DNA of 64,000 nucleotides from Oscillospiraceae bacterium (GTDB lineage: Bacteria > Bacillota > Clostridia > Oscillospirales > CAG-272): NCBI GenBank assembly GCA_015064555.1, contig SVRZ01000001.1:1-64000 (forward strand), read 5' to 3'. Made by a program: the position numbers and the translations under genes. Below, piece after piece: positions 44,346-54,615 of the stretch; the first letter of the stretch is position 1, and each line of letters opens with the position of its first letter. The notes beneath the pieces are model-generated. The model had not been told where the DNA came from. It saw nothing but the letters and a program-made list of their open reading frames with translations, and did not search any database.

Positions 44346-47282
44346 TTACTTTATACCGTCGGGGTACGCAACGTTGTTATCGAGCCTCTCTCCGTTCAGG
44401 ATCATAAAGTAGTTGTTTACGAGCTTCTTGAACGCGAGAGTGGAGATGAAGAAGTCGGAAACCACGGTATTCCCGTGAATGCCGATCTTGCTCTCCTCAT
44501 ATATCGTTACCATAACGCGTCTGTCGGAGATGCGGCGGAATTCGTAAACGTAATCGTGGCTGTTACCGATAAGATTCACGCGAAGGCGCATCAGACACTT
44601 TGCATCCTTGCCTGCCGCCTGCTCCTCATCCGAAAGGCTCTTCTCATACTCGGTCAGGAACAGAGTCTGTATAAACTCCTTGAAGTTAGCCGTTCCCTCC
44701 GAATCCATATCACGGAAGTTCTTCGAACCGTAGAACTCGCGCAGACTCGCGTATTTATTTCCGTTTTCGTCTGTGAGAACACCGTTTGCGGCGATGTAAT
44801 CGGAGAGCTTGGTATCAATGCAGCTGCCCATAGGCGTTACCGTAACCTCAATAGCATCGTAGGGGCTGGCCATAGAAAGCTGCTCTGCGGTAAGCTGATC
44901 CTCTCTGTAGAGTCCACCCTCATAGGCATAGAGGTTATTGTGTATGAGCTTATTCACGTATTTTCCGTAAACGTCATCCATAAAGAACTCGACCGAAAGG
45001 CTGTTTATATTGGAAACGTCTGTAAGAACAAGATTCTTTCTTGCGTAGAAGTCGGGGAAGGTCTGATCGAGGAATACGAATTTATCACCGTCAACGAGCG
45101 CGATAATATCATAAAGGTCGGAGGCTATATATCTCTGACCTGTGACAGGATCCGCCTCGCTTATCCAGAGTGTGAAGCCCATCTCGGTGTAGTACTTGTA
45201 ATCGTCAAGCGAGTCGAGTCCGTTATCACCGTCGCCGTCGTCAGCATACTGGACGCTGAGAATTCCTCTCGGAAGCTCAAAGTATATCTTGTGCGCGTAG
45301 AGTCCCTTATTGGAGTTCTTCGGGCCGTACTTTTTGAGCTTCTCGGGGGTGATATGCATATCAACCACCTTGAGACCTACAAGTCCGTTAGAGGCGGTCG
45401 CATCATCGTTTATTCCGCCGAGGACCTCGACCACAGACTCACACGCACCCGAGTGAAGCGCGTACATAGCATACTTATTCTTCATCGTATTCGCATAGAA
45501 CGATTCGCCGTAATAGGGATCGCGGTCGGATGCCTGAACAAACTCGAAGGAAAGTATATTCTCGCCCTTCATAAAGTACTTGATTTCACTTATGGAATAG
45601 GTGACGAAATCGTCCAACCTCTCGGTATATTCAACGTGATCGGCGGTGTAAACATCCGAATAATCTCCGACACCACGTCCCAAAAGGGCATCTGCGATAA
45701 GGTTATCCTCGGCACTGAGATCATCGGTGATATCTATGAAGTCGGAAATGAGCTTGTCGGACACGACACCATCCACAACGTACTTATACTTATACCATAC
45801 ACGGGTGCCGCTTGCGGCCTTATCAAGAGTTGTGACCAGATCCTCAAGATCGATTATCGTAACGATCTCGCATATCTTCATAGCGACGGTTCTCTTTTCC
45901 GTGTTATCCTTCGTGTAGTCGATGCTTACGGTAATATCCTCGGAGAGTTCGCCTATTTTTGAGGCTCTGAGAATAGCTCTTTCGCTTTCGTTCACAAAGT
46001 TTCCGCCAAGGTCTATGACACCGCGGTAGGTGCCGAAGTCTTCCTTGCCGTCAATCGTGATGGCATACTTGATCTTGATAAGATTATTATCACCGATTAC
46101 GGTACCCGCCTCGGTAATATCGCCGCCTTCCGTGAGTATCGCTTCTATGTCAAGTATCCTGTATTTGTAATTAATTGTTTGCTTTTCGGCAAAATCAATG
46201 AGCTTAGTCCTGCTTGTCTGGGTTATATTTATGGGGGATGAAAGAGGACCTATCTTGATACCTTTAAGCACATTTCTCAGTCGCGTGGCATTCGGATCGC
46301 TGCCGAGAGATGCAAGATCTGTCATCACGTCGGTTTTGCTTACCGAATACTCCTCCTTTGAGCCGGGGGTATAGACAAGAGCACCGTACACCACGTTGGC
46401 ATCACCGACCACAACCGTTCCCTCCTCATCATAGAGGGTGTTTTTCCAATGCTCGTAGCCCGTGGTGAGATAAGGCTCGAAAGCGTTATCCTGCGCCAGG
46501 CCCGCCGCAGTGAGAACAGGGCTTATATAATCGGTGAAATTAAGGAATGCGTAATCGAGGTAGTTAACATTTGTCGAATATATGACAGGGCGTGTATCTA
46601 TCATAAAGTAGTAGCCCTGATTGTTGATGAGCTTATCGCCGATCTTTATCTTGTGCGACCTATTCTCTGTCTTTCCGTCCTCACCCGTGAACGTGTATGC
46701 GAAATAGACCTCTATCGGATCGTCCTCATCCGCAAGACCGTAATTCGGGAGAATATCCTTCTGCTCGCTGTAATAGGGAGATATCTCCATGCGGTCATTG
46801 AAATACAGATATCCGATAGCCGAGCAAAGGTAGCTGAGCTTGTATATCTCACCGAAGGTGTCATCCTGCGTTACTGCATAGAGATCCTCATAATCGAGGG
46901 TGGGATCCTTTTCCATAATGGGTGGGAGATAATATTCCTCCTTGCCCCGCTCGTCAACGTAGCTGAGGTAGAAGGGGGGAAGCTTATCCGAGCCCTCTTC
47001 CTTTTCACCTCTTATGAAGCTATACTCGCGCTCGCCCTTTACCTTTATATACTGAATGGTCTTTTCTGCGACGGGGGTATATGCAACGGGCTCTCCGTTA
47101 ATCACCGCCTCGCCGATATCGGTATCGACCTCTACCTTGGTTGTGCCTGTATCATCTCCTGCACCCGTGTTTGCTGCAAGGAGAGTGTTGAGAACTACCG
47201 CAAGCACCGTGAGAAGCACGAGCGCGCCTGCGAGGATCGCAATAAGGATAGGCTTTTTCATCTTCTTTTTAACAACTATCAT
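44346..47282 (-). CDS. Large membrane-anchored extracytoplasmic protein associated with the Gld-like exporter (978 aa)
   Basis: MKKPILIAILAGALVLLTVLAVVLNTLLA; same strand, immediately after the GldG-like genes. Confidence 0.6.
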   Translation of the reverse strand: MIVVKKKMKKPILIAILAGALVLLTVLAVVLNTLLAANTGAGDDTGTTKVEVDTDIGEAVINGEPVAYTPVAEKTIQYIKVKGEREYSFIRGEKEEGSDKLPPFYLSYVDERGKEEYYLPPIMEKDPTLDYEDLYAVTQDDTFGEIYKLSYLCSAIGYLYFNDRMEISPYYSEQKDILPNYGLADEDDPIEVYFAYTFTGEDGKTENRSHKIKIGDKLINNQGYYFMIDTRPVIYSTNVNYLDYAFLNFTDYISPVLTAAGLAQDNAFEPYLTTGYEHWKNTLYDEEGTVVVGDANVVYGALVYTPGSKEEYSVSKTDVMTDLASLGSDPNATRLRNVLKGIKIGPLSSPINITQTSRTKLIDFAEKQTINYKYRILDIEAILTEGGDITEAGTVIGDNNLIKIKYAITIDGKEDFGTYRGVIDLGGNFVNESERAILRASKIGELSEDITVSIDYTKDNTEKRTVAMKICEIVTIIDLEDLVTTLDKAASGTRVWYKYKYVVDGVVSDKLISDFIDITDDLSAEDNLIADALLGRGVGDYSDVYTADHVEYTERLDDFVTYSISEIKYFMKGENILSFEFVQASDRDPYYGESFYANTMKNKYAMYALHSGACESVVEVLGGINDDATASNGLVGLKVVDMHITPEKLKKYGPKNSNKGLYAHKIYFELPRGILSVQYADDGDGDNGLDSLDDYKYYTEMGFTLWISEADPVTGQRYIASDLYDIIALVDGDKFVFLDQTFPDFYARKNLVLTDVSNINSLSVEFFMDDVYGKYVNKLIHNNLYAYEGGLYREDQLTAEQLSMASPYDAIEVTVTPMGSCIDTKLSDYIAANGVLTDENGNKYASLREFYGSKNFRDMDSEGTANFKEFIQTLFLTEYEKSLSDEEQAAGKDAKCLMRLRVNLIGNSHDYVYEFRRISDRRVMVTIYEESKIGIHGNTVVSDFFISTLAFKKLVNNYFMILNGERLDNNVAYPDGIK

Positions 47283-47295
47283 CTGTTTGCCTCCC

Positions 47296-49044
47296 TTATA
47301 GATATTTGCGCTTTATGGATACGACAACGCCTGTAACGGCTATCGCAAGCGGGATAAGCGCGATAATAACGGTATATACGATCTTTTCGGTCATGGTAAG
47401 ACCGTAGATGGTTCTGACAGCCACCTGCATCTGCTTTTCCTCGGACCATTCTCTTATGACTCTGTCGTCCTCGGATATCTCGGTATCAACGAGGTATTTG
47501 CCGAGGAAGGTATCGTCCGAATTGTTTGCGCTCATACCTCCGAGTTCCGAATCGGCATGAGTTTCAAGCCTTGCAACGTTGTGTATCATAGCCGAAACTA
47601 TATCGTAATTTGCATAAGATGCGTTTCCGAGAAGGTCGCTCGAGAAGAAGTCCGCACTGGCGGCTGCAAACAGATAGGAGTGGGTGCGCGAACCCGTGTC
47701 AATGTCCATGATCTCTCGTCCGCAGATGGCGGCAAGCGTTCTTCTGCCGTCCTCACCCGCGCGGTCCACGTACGTGCCTGTAAGATCGTTCAGTGCATAA
47801 TCGTTTGATGCGGCGGTGCTGAACAGGAAGGAGTCGTATATTCTCGTTATCTGTGCACTTCCCTGCTCGTATTTTGCAATAGGCTCACCAAAGCCCGAAA
47901 CTATATGTCCGCTATCCGATATGACAACGTGAGGCGAGGTGCCGAGGTCAACGTACTCCGAGTAGATGCCGTAGCCATAGCTGTCGGTCTTATCGTTGTA
48001 CTCGGTGACGATGGTCGTTCCCTCCTCGCTACCGTTCTCGATAAAGCTCACGGGATCCTTTACAAGATTGTTAACAAAGCCGATTCCCCATTCACGGCAG
48101 AAGTCCTCAAGGATGGGGAGCTCTATCTTATAATCCTTTGCCACAAGCACAGAGCCGCGCGTCTCGGTGAGGTATCTGTCCACAAGCTCGGTCTCGGAAA
48201 TATACGAGAGGCTTCCGTACTTGTCCGGATCGGTACCGAAGTCCTCCTTCGGGTTATTTATTATGAGCAGAGCACAGTCGTCGTATATTCTCGGCTCGCC
48301 CTCCGAATTTTCTATTATTTCGTTGAGATTCAGCGTTTTTATCTCGAAGCCGCGCTCGGTCAAAAGATCCACGAAGGTTCCCGTTTTTGCATTTTCGGGG
48401 TTGTCGGGATTCTCAAAATCGTAAACGTCCTCGCCGTGTCCCGTCACGAAATATGCCACGGGGCGGTCTATCATAGTGAGCGACAGGAGTATCGACGCGA
48501 GCTTGTACTCTCCGTCATAGGCATACACCTTCTTGTTTCCGACGTGCCAGAAGCTGTCCGCCGATGCTATCTTGTATCTGAGCACACGCTCACCCGTTCC
48601 GTAGGATATTATTATATCGTTCGGTGTGATGGATGAAAGCGAGGTAGTCTTGTAATCGGCAACCGCAGTGGGATTCATCTGCACGTTTATCGCCTCTACG
48701 TTAAAATTATCGAACCTTTTCGATATCTCGATAGCCATATAATATATAACACGGGTATAGGTGTTCTGAATTATACGGTCGCGATCGTTGCAGAAAATAA
48801 CGGTTATTTCCTCCTCGCGCGGGCTTCCATCCTCATTGCAGAGTATATCCTCGCATACATCCATCATAAGAGGACGCACCGAATAAAGCCCCTCCGGCGT
48901 CATATCAATATAGAAGTTGCCGTAATAAATACCCGGGATGGAGATAAGAAGCGTTGCCGCTACCATGACCACCACCAGAGCTATTGATATGACGGTGAAT
49001 ATTTTAGTACGGGTGCTTTTACCCGTAAACCAACTGTTTTTCAT
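47296..49044 (-). CDS. GldG-family ABC-associated extracytoplasmic protein
   Basis: N- and C-terminal TM; DMTPEGLYSVRP, VAYFVTGHGEDVYD, ALLIINNPKEDFG. Confidence 0.72.
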   Translation of the reverse strand: MKNSWFTGKSTRTKIFTVISIALVVVMVAATLLISIPGIYYGNFYIDMTPEGLYSVRPLMMDVCEDILCNEDGSPREEEITVIFCNDRDRIIQNTYTRVIYYMAIEISKRFDNFNVEAINVQMNPTAVADYKTTSLSSITPNDIIISYGTGERVLRYKIASADSFWHVGNKKVYAYDGEYKLASILLSLTMIDRPVAYFVTGHGEDVYDFENPDNPENAKTGTFVDLLTERGFEIKTLNLNEIIENSEGEPRIYDDCALLIINNPKEDFGTDPDKYGSLSYISETELVDRYLTETRGSVLVAKDYKIELPILEDFCREWGIGFVNNLVKDPVSFIENGSEEGTTIVTEYNDKTDSYGYGIYSEYVDLGTSPHVVISDSGHIVSGFGEPIAKYEQGSAQITRIYDSFLFSTAASNDYALNDLTGTYVDRAGEDGRRTLAAICGREIMDIDTGSRTHSYLFAAASADFFSSDLLGNASYANYDIVSAMIHNVARLETHADSELGGMSANNSDDTFLGKYLVDTEISEDDRVIREWSEEKQMQVAVRTIYGLTMTEKIVYTVIIALIPLAIAVTGVVVSIKRKYL

Positions 49045-49079
49045 AAATTATCTTTTCCTCGTTTTTCAAGAGCTGGGAA

Positions 49080-50630
49080 TTACTTGTTTTTGCGCTTTAC
49101 GTAAACAACTGCGCCTACCGCAGCAAGCACCACGGGTACTGTCATTATTATAACGGTATATACAGTCGCGGCTCTCATAGTAAGATTTCTGAGGGTGGTA
49201 TTCTCATGGATGTATATCGGCTCGCAGCCGTGGATAACGCTATCGCATCCATATACGTCCTCGAGCAGCGCGTGTATAAAGCTGCGGTTTGCATATCCGC
49301 CCGCGAGAAGGATATCACTCGCGGTGAGATATACACCCGGAGTCACAAACAGATTCGACGTCTGTCCATCGCTATTGGTATAAGTGGAGATCGCCGCAAC
49401 GCAGTATCCGCCCTCGTCATCGGTGACGTCCTTGCCTGCGTGGAGCGAAGACTGTGCGGAGGATACAAGAAGCTCTCTTGCATTTCCGGAAAGCTCCAGT
49501 GCCGCACACTCCTTAAGTATAACACCGCTATCGGAATACTTTTTAACAGTGTCGGCAATTTTGGTCGCTTCGCCGTTGTCGGCGAATTCGCATACCATAG
49601 TGAAGTTATCAAGCGTTATCGCATTCGAGGAATCCTTAACGATATTCCTGTATATCTTGCCTTCCCTCTCCACAGAGGAGACTTTTATGCCGTAGTCCTC
49701 GAGAAAATTCTCAAGCACGTGCAATTTATCCGTATACGGATCGAGCGCAACATAAAGGTTGCCGCCGTTCTCCATATAAGTACCGAGTCTTTCTATCTCG
49801 GAGCGGACCTTACTGTTTGCAGACCTCTCGAAATCCTTAACGGGATTCGATATAACCACAAGCCCCGCATCCTCGGGAATCTCGCTCTTGCGGAGATCTA
49901 TCATACTTATATTATAGCCGGCATTGGCAAGCATGGTTGCAAAAGCAACGTCGGTCTTTTCTCCGTGATAGCTTGTGAAGTAAGCCGTTTTATCCGCATC
50001 GGTCTTAAGAACGCGGTTTACCATAGCGGCAAAGAATTCCTCTCCGCTATACGCAGTGAAGTCACTGCTGTTGGAGGCGGGATCATATATAAATGCGGAT
50101 GCACCTATATCTACTACCGCCTTGTGAGTAACGTCGGAAACAAAAATGACCGAGACCTCGCCAAGAGGAACAGGACTTCCGTCCGCATTCTTTTCCTGGT
50201 ATTTGCTGAGATCTGCAAACTCACCCGTTTCCTTACCGTCCTCACCGTATACCTTCTTCGTATATATGTTGACAAACTCGAGCTCTATAAATTCCGGGTA
50301 TCTGGTCTTGTATTCGAGAGCGGTGCGATAGAAGGCAACGACCTCCTGTGCCGACGTATCGGGCACTCCCGCCTCGTTCAGCGGAGCACAGAAGATGACC
50401 TTTACACCGTGACCGTCCTCCTCTGCCTTTCTGAAGCTTTCATCCATAGCGCCGGATAGACTGTAATCATCAACGTCCGGCGAATACAGATACAGCGAAA
50501 ACCTTACCGTAAGAGCATAGACTATTACGTTAAAGGCTATTATCAGTCCTATTATCAGCGCCATGACGGCATTTGCGGAGAAATTCTCGCCGCGTATCAC
50601 GCCAAGGAGCTTATTCTTGATTTTTTCCAT
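49080..50630 (-). CDS. GldG-family ABC-associated extracytoplasmic protein (second copy)
   Basis: N- and C-terminal TM; TAYFTSYHGEKTDVAFATML, GLVVISNPVKDFE, NLYVALDPYTDKL. Confidence 0.72.
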   Translation of the reverse strand: MEKIKNKLLGVIRGENFSANAVMALIIGLIIAFNVIVYALTVRFSLYLYSPDVDDYSLSGAMDESFRKAEEDGHGVKVIFCAPLNEAGVPDTSAQEVVAFYRTALEYKTRYPEFIELEFVNIYTKKVYGEDGKETGEFADLSKYQEKNADGSPVPLGEVSVIFVSDVTHKAVVDIGASAFIYDPASNSSDFTAYSGEEFFAAMVNRVLKTDADKTAYFTSYHGEKTDVAFATMLANAGYNISMIDLRKSEIPEDAGLVVISNPVKDFERSANSKVRSEIERLGTYMENGGNLYVALDPYTDKLHVLENFLEDYGIKVSSVEREGKIYRNIVKDSSNAITLDNFTMVCEFADNGEATKIADTVKKYSDSGVILKECAALELSGNARELLVSSAQSSLHAGKDVTDDEGGYCVAAISTYTNSDGQTSNLFVTPGVYLTASDILLAGGYANRSFIHALLEDVYGCDSVIHGCEPIYIHENTTLRNLTMRAATVYTVIIMTVPVVLAAVGAVVYVKRKNK

Positions 50631-50644
50631 GTGCTACTCCTTTA

Positions 50645-51352
50645 TCAGTTGAAGCGGCGGCGGTCGTAGACACGGATGGTAAAGTAAACGAATACCGCAC
50701 TGACCGACAGGTAGTAGATCAGTGACGACAGGTCAAAGTAACCGTTGGTAAATGTCTGGAATCTCGTGAATATCGAGATGCAGTTGAATACGTATCTGAG
50801 CCAGTATGCGGATGGGAGAAGCGAATTGAGAACTCCGATCAGAAGGAATACTACGATTATAGCCATAGTTCCTACCGCGGCACTGAGCTGATTCTCGGTA
50901 AGAGCGGAAACGAATATGCCTATTGCGATAAATGTCATTCCGACAAGCAGAAGGGCTACCACGTTACCGATAAGGTTAGCCGTCTTTATCTCGGCATATC
51001 TGTAGAGAATAACGAAGTAGAAGGAATTCACAAGCAAAGCGCCGCTGTACATAGTGAGCGCGGCAAGAAACTTACCGAGCACCATACCCGTGATGGATAC
51101 GGGCGCGGTCAGCAAAAGCTGCTCGGTCTTGGTCTTTCTCTCGTCGCTGAACGACTTCATCGTAAGAAGCGGAAGTATTACCGCGGAGAATATAAGCATA
51201 TAGGTGAAGAAGCTCGAAACGTCGGCATTCATCGCAAACAGAGTCGTAAGACAGAATGCAGCTCCTCCTATAGCAAGGAACAGAACTAAAAATACGTAAC
51301 CTATAACGCCCGTGAAATATGAGCGCATTTCTCTTTTATATATAGCTAACAT
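50645..51352 (-). CDS. ABC-2 permease (GldF-like)
   Basis: MLAIYKREMRSYFTGVIGYVFLVLFL, LPLLTMKSFSDERKTKTEQLLLTAPVS. Confidence 0.88.
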   Translation of the reverse strand: MLAIYKREMRSYFTGVIGYVFLVLFLAIGGAAFCLTTLFAMNADVSSFFTYMLIFSAVILPLLTMKSFSDERKTKTEQLLLTAPVSITGMVLGKFLAALTMYSGALLVNSFYFVILYRYAEIKTANLIGNVVALLLVGMTFIAIGIFVSALTENQLSAAVGTMAIIVVFLLIGVLNSLLPSAYWLRYVFNCISIFTRFQTFTNGYFDLSSLIYYLSVSAVFVYFTIRVYDRRRFN

Positions 51353-51380
51353 TTGTTTTTGCCTTTCTGTTTTCTAAGAT

Positions 51381-52361
51381 TCAGTGCGCTTTTCTGCGCC
51401 GGGAGTCACGCTTGGTCTCGGGCACTCCGTTATCCCTGTCAACGAGTCGGATAAAGATGCTCTCAAGGTCTGTGCCCACAGGAGCAAGTCCGACTATCGG
51501 CCAAGACCTCTCGGCGCAGAGATTGAACACAGGCTTCCTTACGTCAATGCCCTTCTCGCTCTCTATAACGTAGCAATATGCATCTCCGTCCTTAGCTCCT
51601 GTCGCGCTCACCGTCTTGACTCCGCGCACCTTCTCAATCCCTGAGATAACGTCCTTCTGAGGACCGGATATTCTTATCTCGTAATGATAGCTGTCTTCTA
51701 TCGCACGAGTGAGATCGGCGGTCTTTTCGTCGGCAATTATCTTACCCTGATTGATTATTATTACTCTTTCGCAAACAGCCTGCACCTCGGCGAGTATGTG
51801 AGTCGAAAGAATGACCGTGTGATTCTTCGAGAGCGTTCTTATAAGGTTTCTTATCTCAAGTATCTGCTTGGGATCAAGGCCTACCGTGGGCTCGTCAAAA
51901 ACTATAAGCTTCGGATCTCCGACAAGCGCCTGAGCAATACCTACTCTCTGCTTGTATCCCTTAGAGAGATTCTTTATAAGACGCGTGCGAACGTCTGAAA
52001 GACGGACGACCGAGATTATCTCGGCAAGGTGCGCCGCCCTGTCAAGAGTACAGCCCTTCAGCTCATAGACGAAGTTCAGATACTCATCCACCGTCATATC
52101 CTGATAAAGAGGCGGCTGCTCGGGCAGAAATCCTATCATGCTCTTAGCCTCTATGGGATATTCCACTATATCTATTCCGTCTATAGACGCATTTCCCGAG
52201 GTTGCAGAAAGATATCCGGTAAGTATATTCATAGTGGTGCTCTTACCCGCACCGTTCGGGCCGAGGAGTCCTACTATCTCGCCCTCTCCTATTTCAAAGC
52301 TAACGTCATTCAACGCGTAATTCTGACCGTATCGCTTAACAAGATGCTCAACTTTTACCAT
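51381..52361 (-). CDS. ABC transporter ATP-binding protein (GldA-like)
   Basis: GLLGPNGAGKSTTMNILTGYLSAT, LSKGYKQRVGIAQALVGDPKLIVFDEPTVGLDP. Confidence 0.94.
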   Translation of the reverse strand: MVKVEHLVKRYGQNYALNDVSFEIGEGEIVGLLGPNGAGKSTTMNILTGYLSATSGNASIDGIDIVEYPIEAKSMIGFLPEQPPLYQDMTVDEYLNFVYELKGCTLDRAAHLAEIISVVRLSDVRTRLIKNLSKGYKQRVGIAQALVGDPKLIVFDEPTVGLDPKQILEIRNLIRTLSKNHTVILSTHILAEVQAVCERVIIINQGKIIADEKTADLTRAIEDSYHYEIRISGPQKDVISGIEKVRGVKTVSATGAKDGDAYCYVIESEKGIDVRKPVFNLCAERSWPIVGLAPVGTDLESIFIRLVDRDNGVPETKRDSRRRKAH

Positions 52362-52499
52362 TTTTATTTCGCCGGAATACCGGCTCCTTCCTTTTTAGCA
52401 TTTCCCAACCATTATAACACACAATTGTAAACAAACTTTTAACATTTTATAATTATTTATAAATATTAAAAATTACCAAGCCGATAGCCTTTTTTGGAC

Positions 52500-52528
52500 T
52501 TGACAAATGCCGCTTTAGGTTGTATAAT
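52500..52528 (+). promoter_or_regulatory. Predicted sigma-A promoter of trpS
   Basis: TTGACA-N17-TATAAT, 40 nt upstream of the ATG. Confidence 0.8.
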
Positions 52529-52568
52529 GCTTTTATCAACTTTTTGAACGAATCACAATGGGGGATAT

Positions 52569-53564
52569 ATGGAAAAGGAAATCAAGACAGTGTTTTCCGG
52601 CGTTCAGCCGTCCGGAAATCTTACAATAGGAAATTATCTCGGAGCGATAAAGAACTTCTCGCGCTTCTCGGAGGACTACAGAACCTTCTACTCGGTCGTC
52701 GATATGCACGCGATAACCGTAAGACAGGTACCCGCAGAGCTTCGTAAAAGGACATATGAAACGCTCGCTCTCTATATGGCTTGCGGACTCGATGAGAAGA
52801 AAAATACGCTCTTCGTTCAGTCGCACGTTCCCGAGCACGCAGAGCTCGGTTGGGTGCTCAATTGCTACACCATGTTCGGTGAGCTTTCAAGAATGACACA
52901 ATTCAAGGATAAAAGCGCGAAACACGCGCAAAATATAAACGCAGGCCTGTTTACCTATCCCACTCTCATGGCGGCGGATATCCTGCTTTACGGAACCGAC
53001 GTGGTTCCCGTAGGTATCGACCAGAAGCAGCATCTCGAGCTCGCCAGAGATATCGCTATCCGATTCAACCAGACCTACTCGGAGACCTTCACCGTGCCCG
53101 AAGGATATATCCACACCGACACGATGAAGATAATGTCGCTGGCTGAGCCCACGGCAAAGATGTCAAAATCGGATACCAACCCCAATGCCGTCGTTTATAT
53201 TCTCGATTCAAAGGACGATATTTTGCGTAAGTTCAAAAGAGCAGTCACCGACTCGGATTCCTCGGTGCACTTCTCGGAGGATAAGCCCGGCGTTTCCAAC
53301 CTTATGACGATATACAGCGCGTTCACCGGCAAGAGCCTCGATGATATCGAGCGCGAGTTTGACGGTCGCGGCTACGGCGACTTCAAGCTTGCCGTAGGTG
53401 AGGCGTGTGCCGATGGACTTGCCACGGTCAGAGATGAGTTCGCAAGGCTCATGGCAGATAAAGCTTACCTCGAGCAGGTTATGAAAAACGGTGCAGAATC
53501 AGCACACCGCGTAGCCTTCAAAATGATGTCTAAGGTTAAGAGAAAGATAGGATTTGTAAACTAA
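52569..53564 (+). CDS. trpS: Tryptophanyl-tRNA synthetase
   Basis: FSGVQPSGNLTIGNYLGAIKN, PVGIDQKQHLELARDIA, AKMSKSD. Confidence 0.97.
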   Translation: MEKEIKTVFSGVQPSGNLTIGNYLGAIKNFSRFSEDYRTFYSVVDMHAITVRQVPAELRKRTYETLALYMACGLDEKKNTLFVQSHVPEHAELGWVLNCYTMFGELSRMTQFKDKSAKHAQNINAGLFTYPTLMAADILLYGTDVVPVGIDQKQHLELARDIAIRFNQTYSETFTVPEGYIHTDTMKIMSLAEPTAKMSKSDTNPNAVVYILDSKDDILRKFKRAVTDSDSSVHFSEDKPGVSNLMTIYSAFTGKSLDDIEREFDGRGYGDFKLAVGEACADGLATVRDEFARLMADKAYLEQVMKNGAESAHRVAFKMMSKVKRKIGFVN

Positions 53565-53582
53565 AGTTTTCATAATTGTAGA

Positions 53583-53632
53583 AAACCACCGCAGTCTGCA
53601 AAAAATATGCAGAATACGGTGGTTTTATTTTT
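53583..53632 (+). terminator. trpS rho-independent terminator
   Basis: AAACCACCGCAGTCTGCA...TGCAGAATACGGTGGTTTTATTTTT. Confidence 0.8.
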
Positions 53633-53691
53633 GCGGTACTTCCGCCACATTTATATGAAGCGATCTCCCTGCCGGAAAGGTGAGATATTCT

Positions 53692-54615
53692 ATGACAGTT
53701 GCAAAAACGCTTATCCTGGTGCTTTTATCCTACTCGCTCTCATATCTTCTGACACCGCTCACCGTGCCGCTCTGCCGCGCGATGGGTGCCTTCGATATAC
53801 CGGACGGATACAGGAAGATAAACACAGCCGCAATTCCGCGGCTCGGAGGTCTTGGCTTTTTCTTTGCCGCCACCCTCGTCCTCTTTCCCTTGGCAGGCGA
53901 GGATGCGAGCATTGCCGCCACTCTTGCAGGCGGCGCGGTGCTTGTCGCGGGCGGAGTGATGGACGACACGTTCTCAGCCCCTGCCTCCGTCAAGCTTGTA
54001 CTGCAGCTCGCGGCGGCTCTCGTCACGGTGAGCATTTTGGGCACGCCTGAGTCGTTTTCCTTCTTCGGCATATTTACTCTGCCACTCAACGGGGTGTTTG
54101 GCCTCGTCTTCACCGTTTTCAGAATGATATTCACTATGAACGCCGTTAATTTTGCCGATGGGCTGGACGGGCTTGCCTCAGGGCTCTCGATAACCGCGCT
54201 TTTATCTCTTGCCGTATTCGGTATGATAAATTCTAACACATACCCCGCCATAGCCGCACTTGTGCTTGCCGCCGCAGTTCTCGGCTTTCTCCCATATAAC
54301 CGCTATCACGCGAGCCTTTTTATGGGTGACTGCGGCTCTCAGTTTCTCGGTCTTGCTATTGCCGTTCTATCACTCGGCGCAGCCCCGGGCGATAGCTTCA
54401 CCTTTGAGACCTCGCTCTTTCTCGCCGTTCCCACTCTTGATACCGCATTCTCGGTAGTAAGACGGCTGGCGAAAGGAAAAAGCCCCTTTGTTGCCGATAA
54501 GGGGCATATTCATCATTTGCTTATCGGTGCCGGACTTTCGCACCCGAATGCAGTGCGTATACTCGTCACGCTATCAGGGGTAATAGCACTTTTGACGCTT
54601 CTCTGTCAGCTCTGA
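53692..54615 (+). CDS. Undecaprenyl-phosphate GlcNAc-1-phosphate transferase-like (WecA/TagO/MraY family)
   Basis: IPDGYRKINTAAIPRLGGLGFF, AVNFADGLDGLASGLS, FMGDCGSQFLGL, DKGHIHHLLIGAGLSH. Confidence 0.93.
   Translation: MTVAKTLILVLLSYSLSYLLTPLTVPLCRAMGAFDIPDGYRKINTAAIPRLGGLGFFFAATLVLFPLAGEDASIAATLAGGAVLVAGGVMDDTFSAPASVKLVLQLAAALVTVSILGTPESFSFFGIFTLPLNGVFGLVFTVFRMIFTMNAVNFADGLDGLASGLSITALLSLAVFGMINSNTYPAIAALVLAAAVLGFLPYNRYHASLFMGDCGSQFLGLAIAVLSLGAAPGDSFTFETSLFLAVPTLDTAFSVVRRLAKGKSPFVADKGHIHHLLIGAGLSHPNAVRILVTLSGVIALLTLLCQL

Noticed and set aside
44475-45962. 495-aa plus-strand ORF
   Set aside because: Antisense of the 978-aa extracytoplasmic protein, which has a signal anchor and a good RBS.
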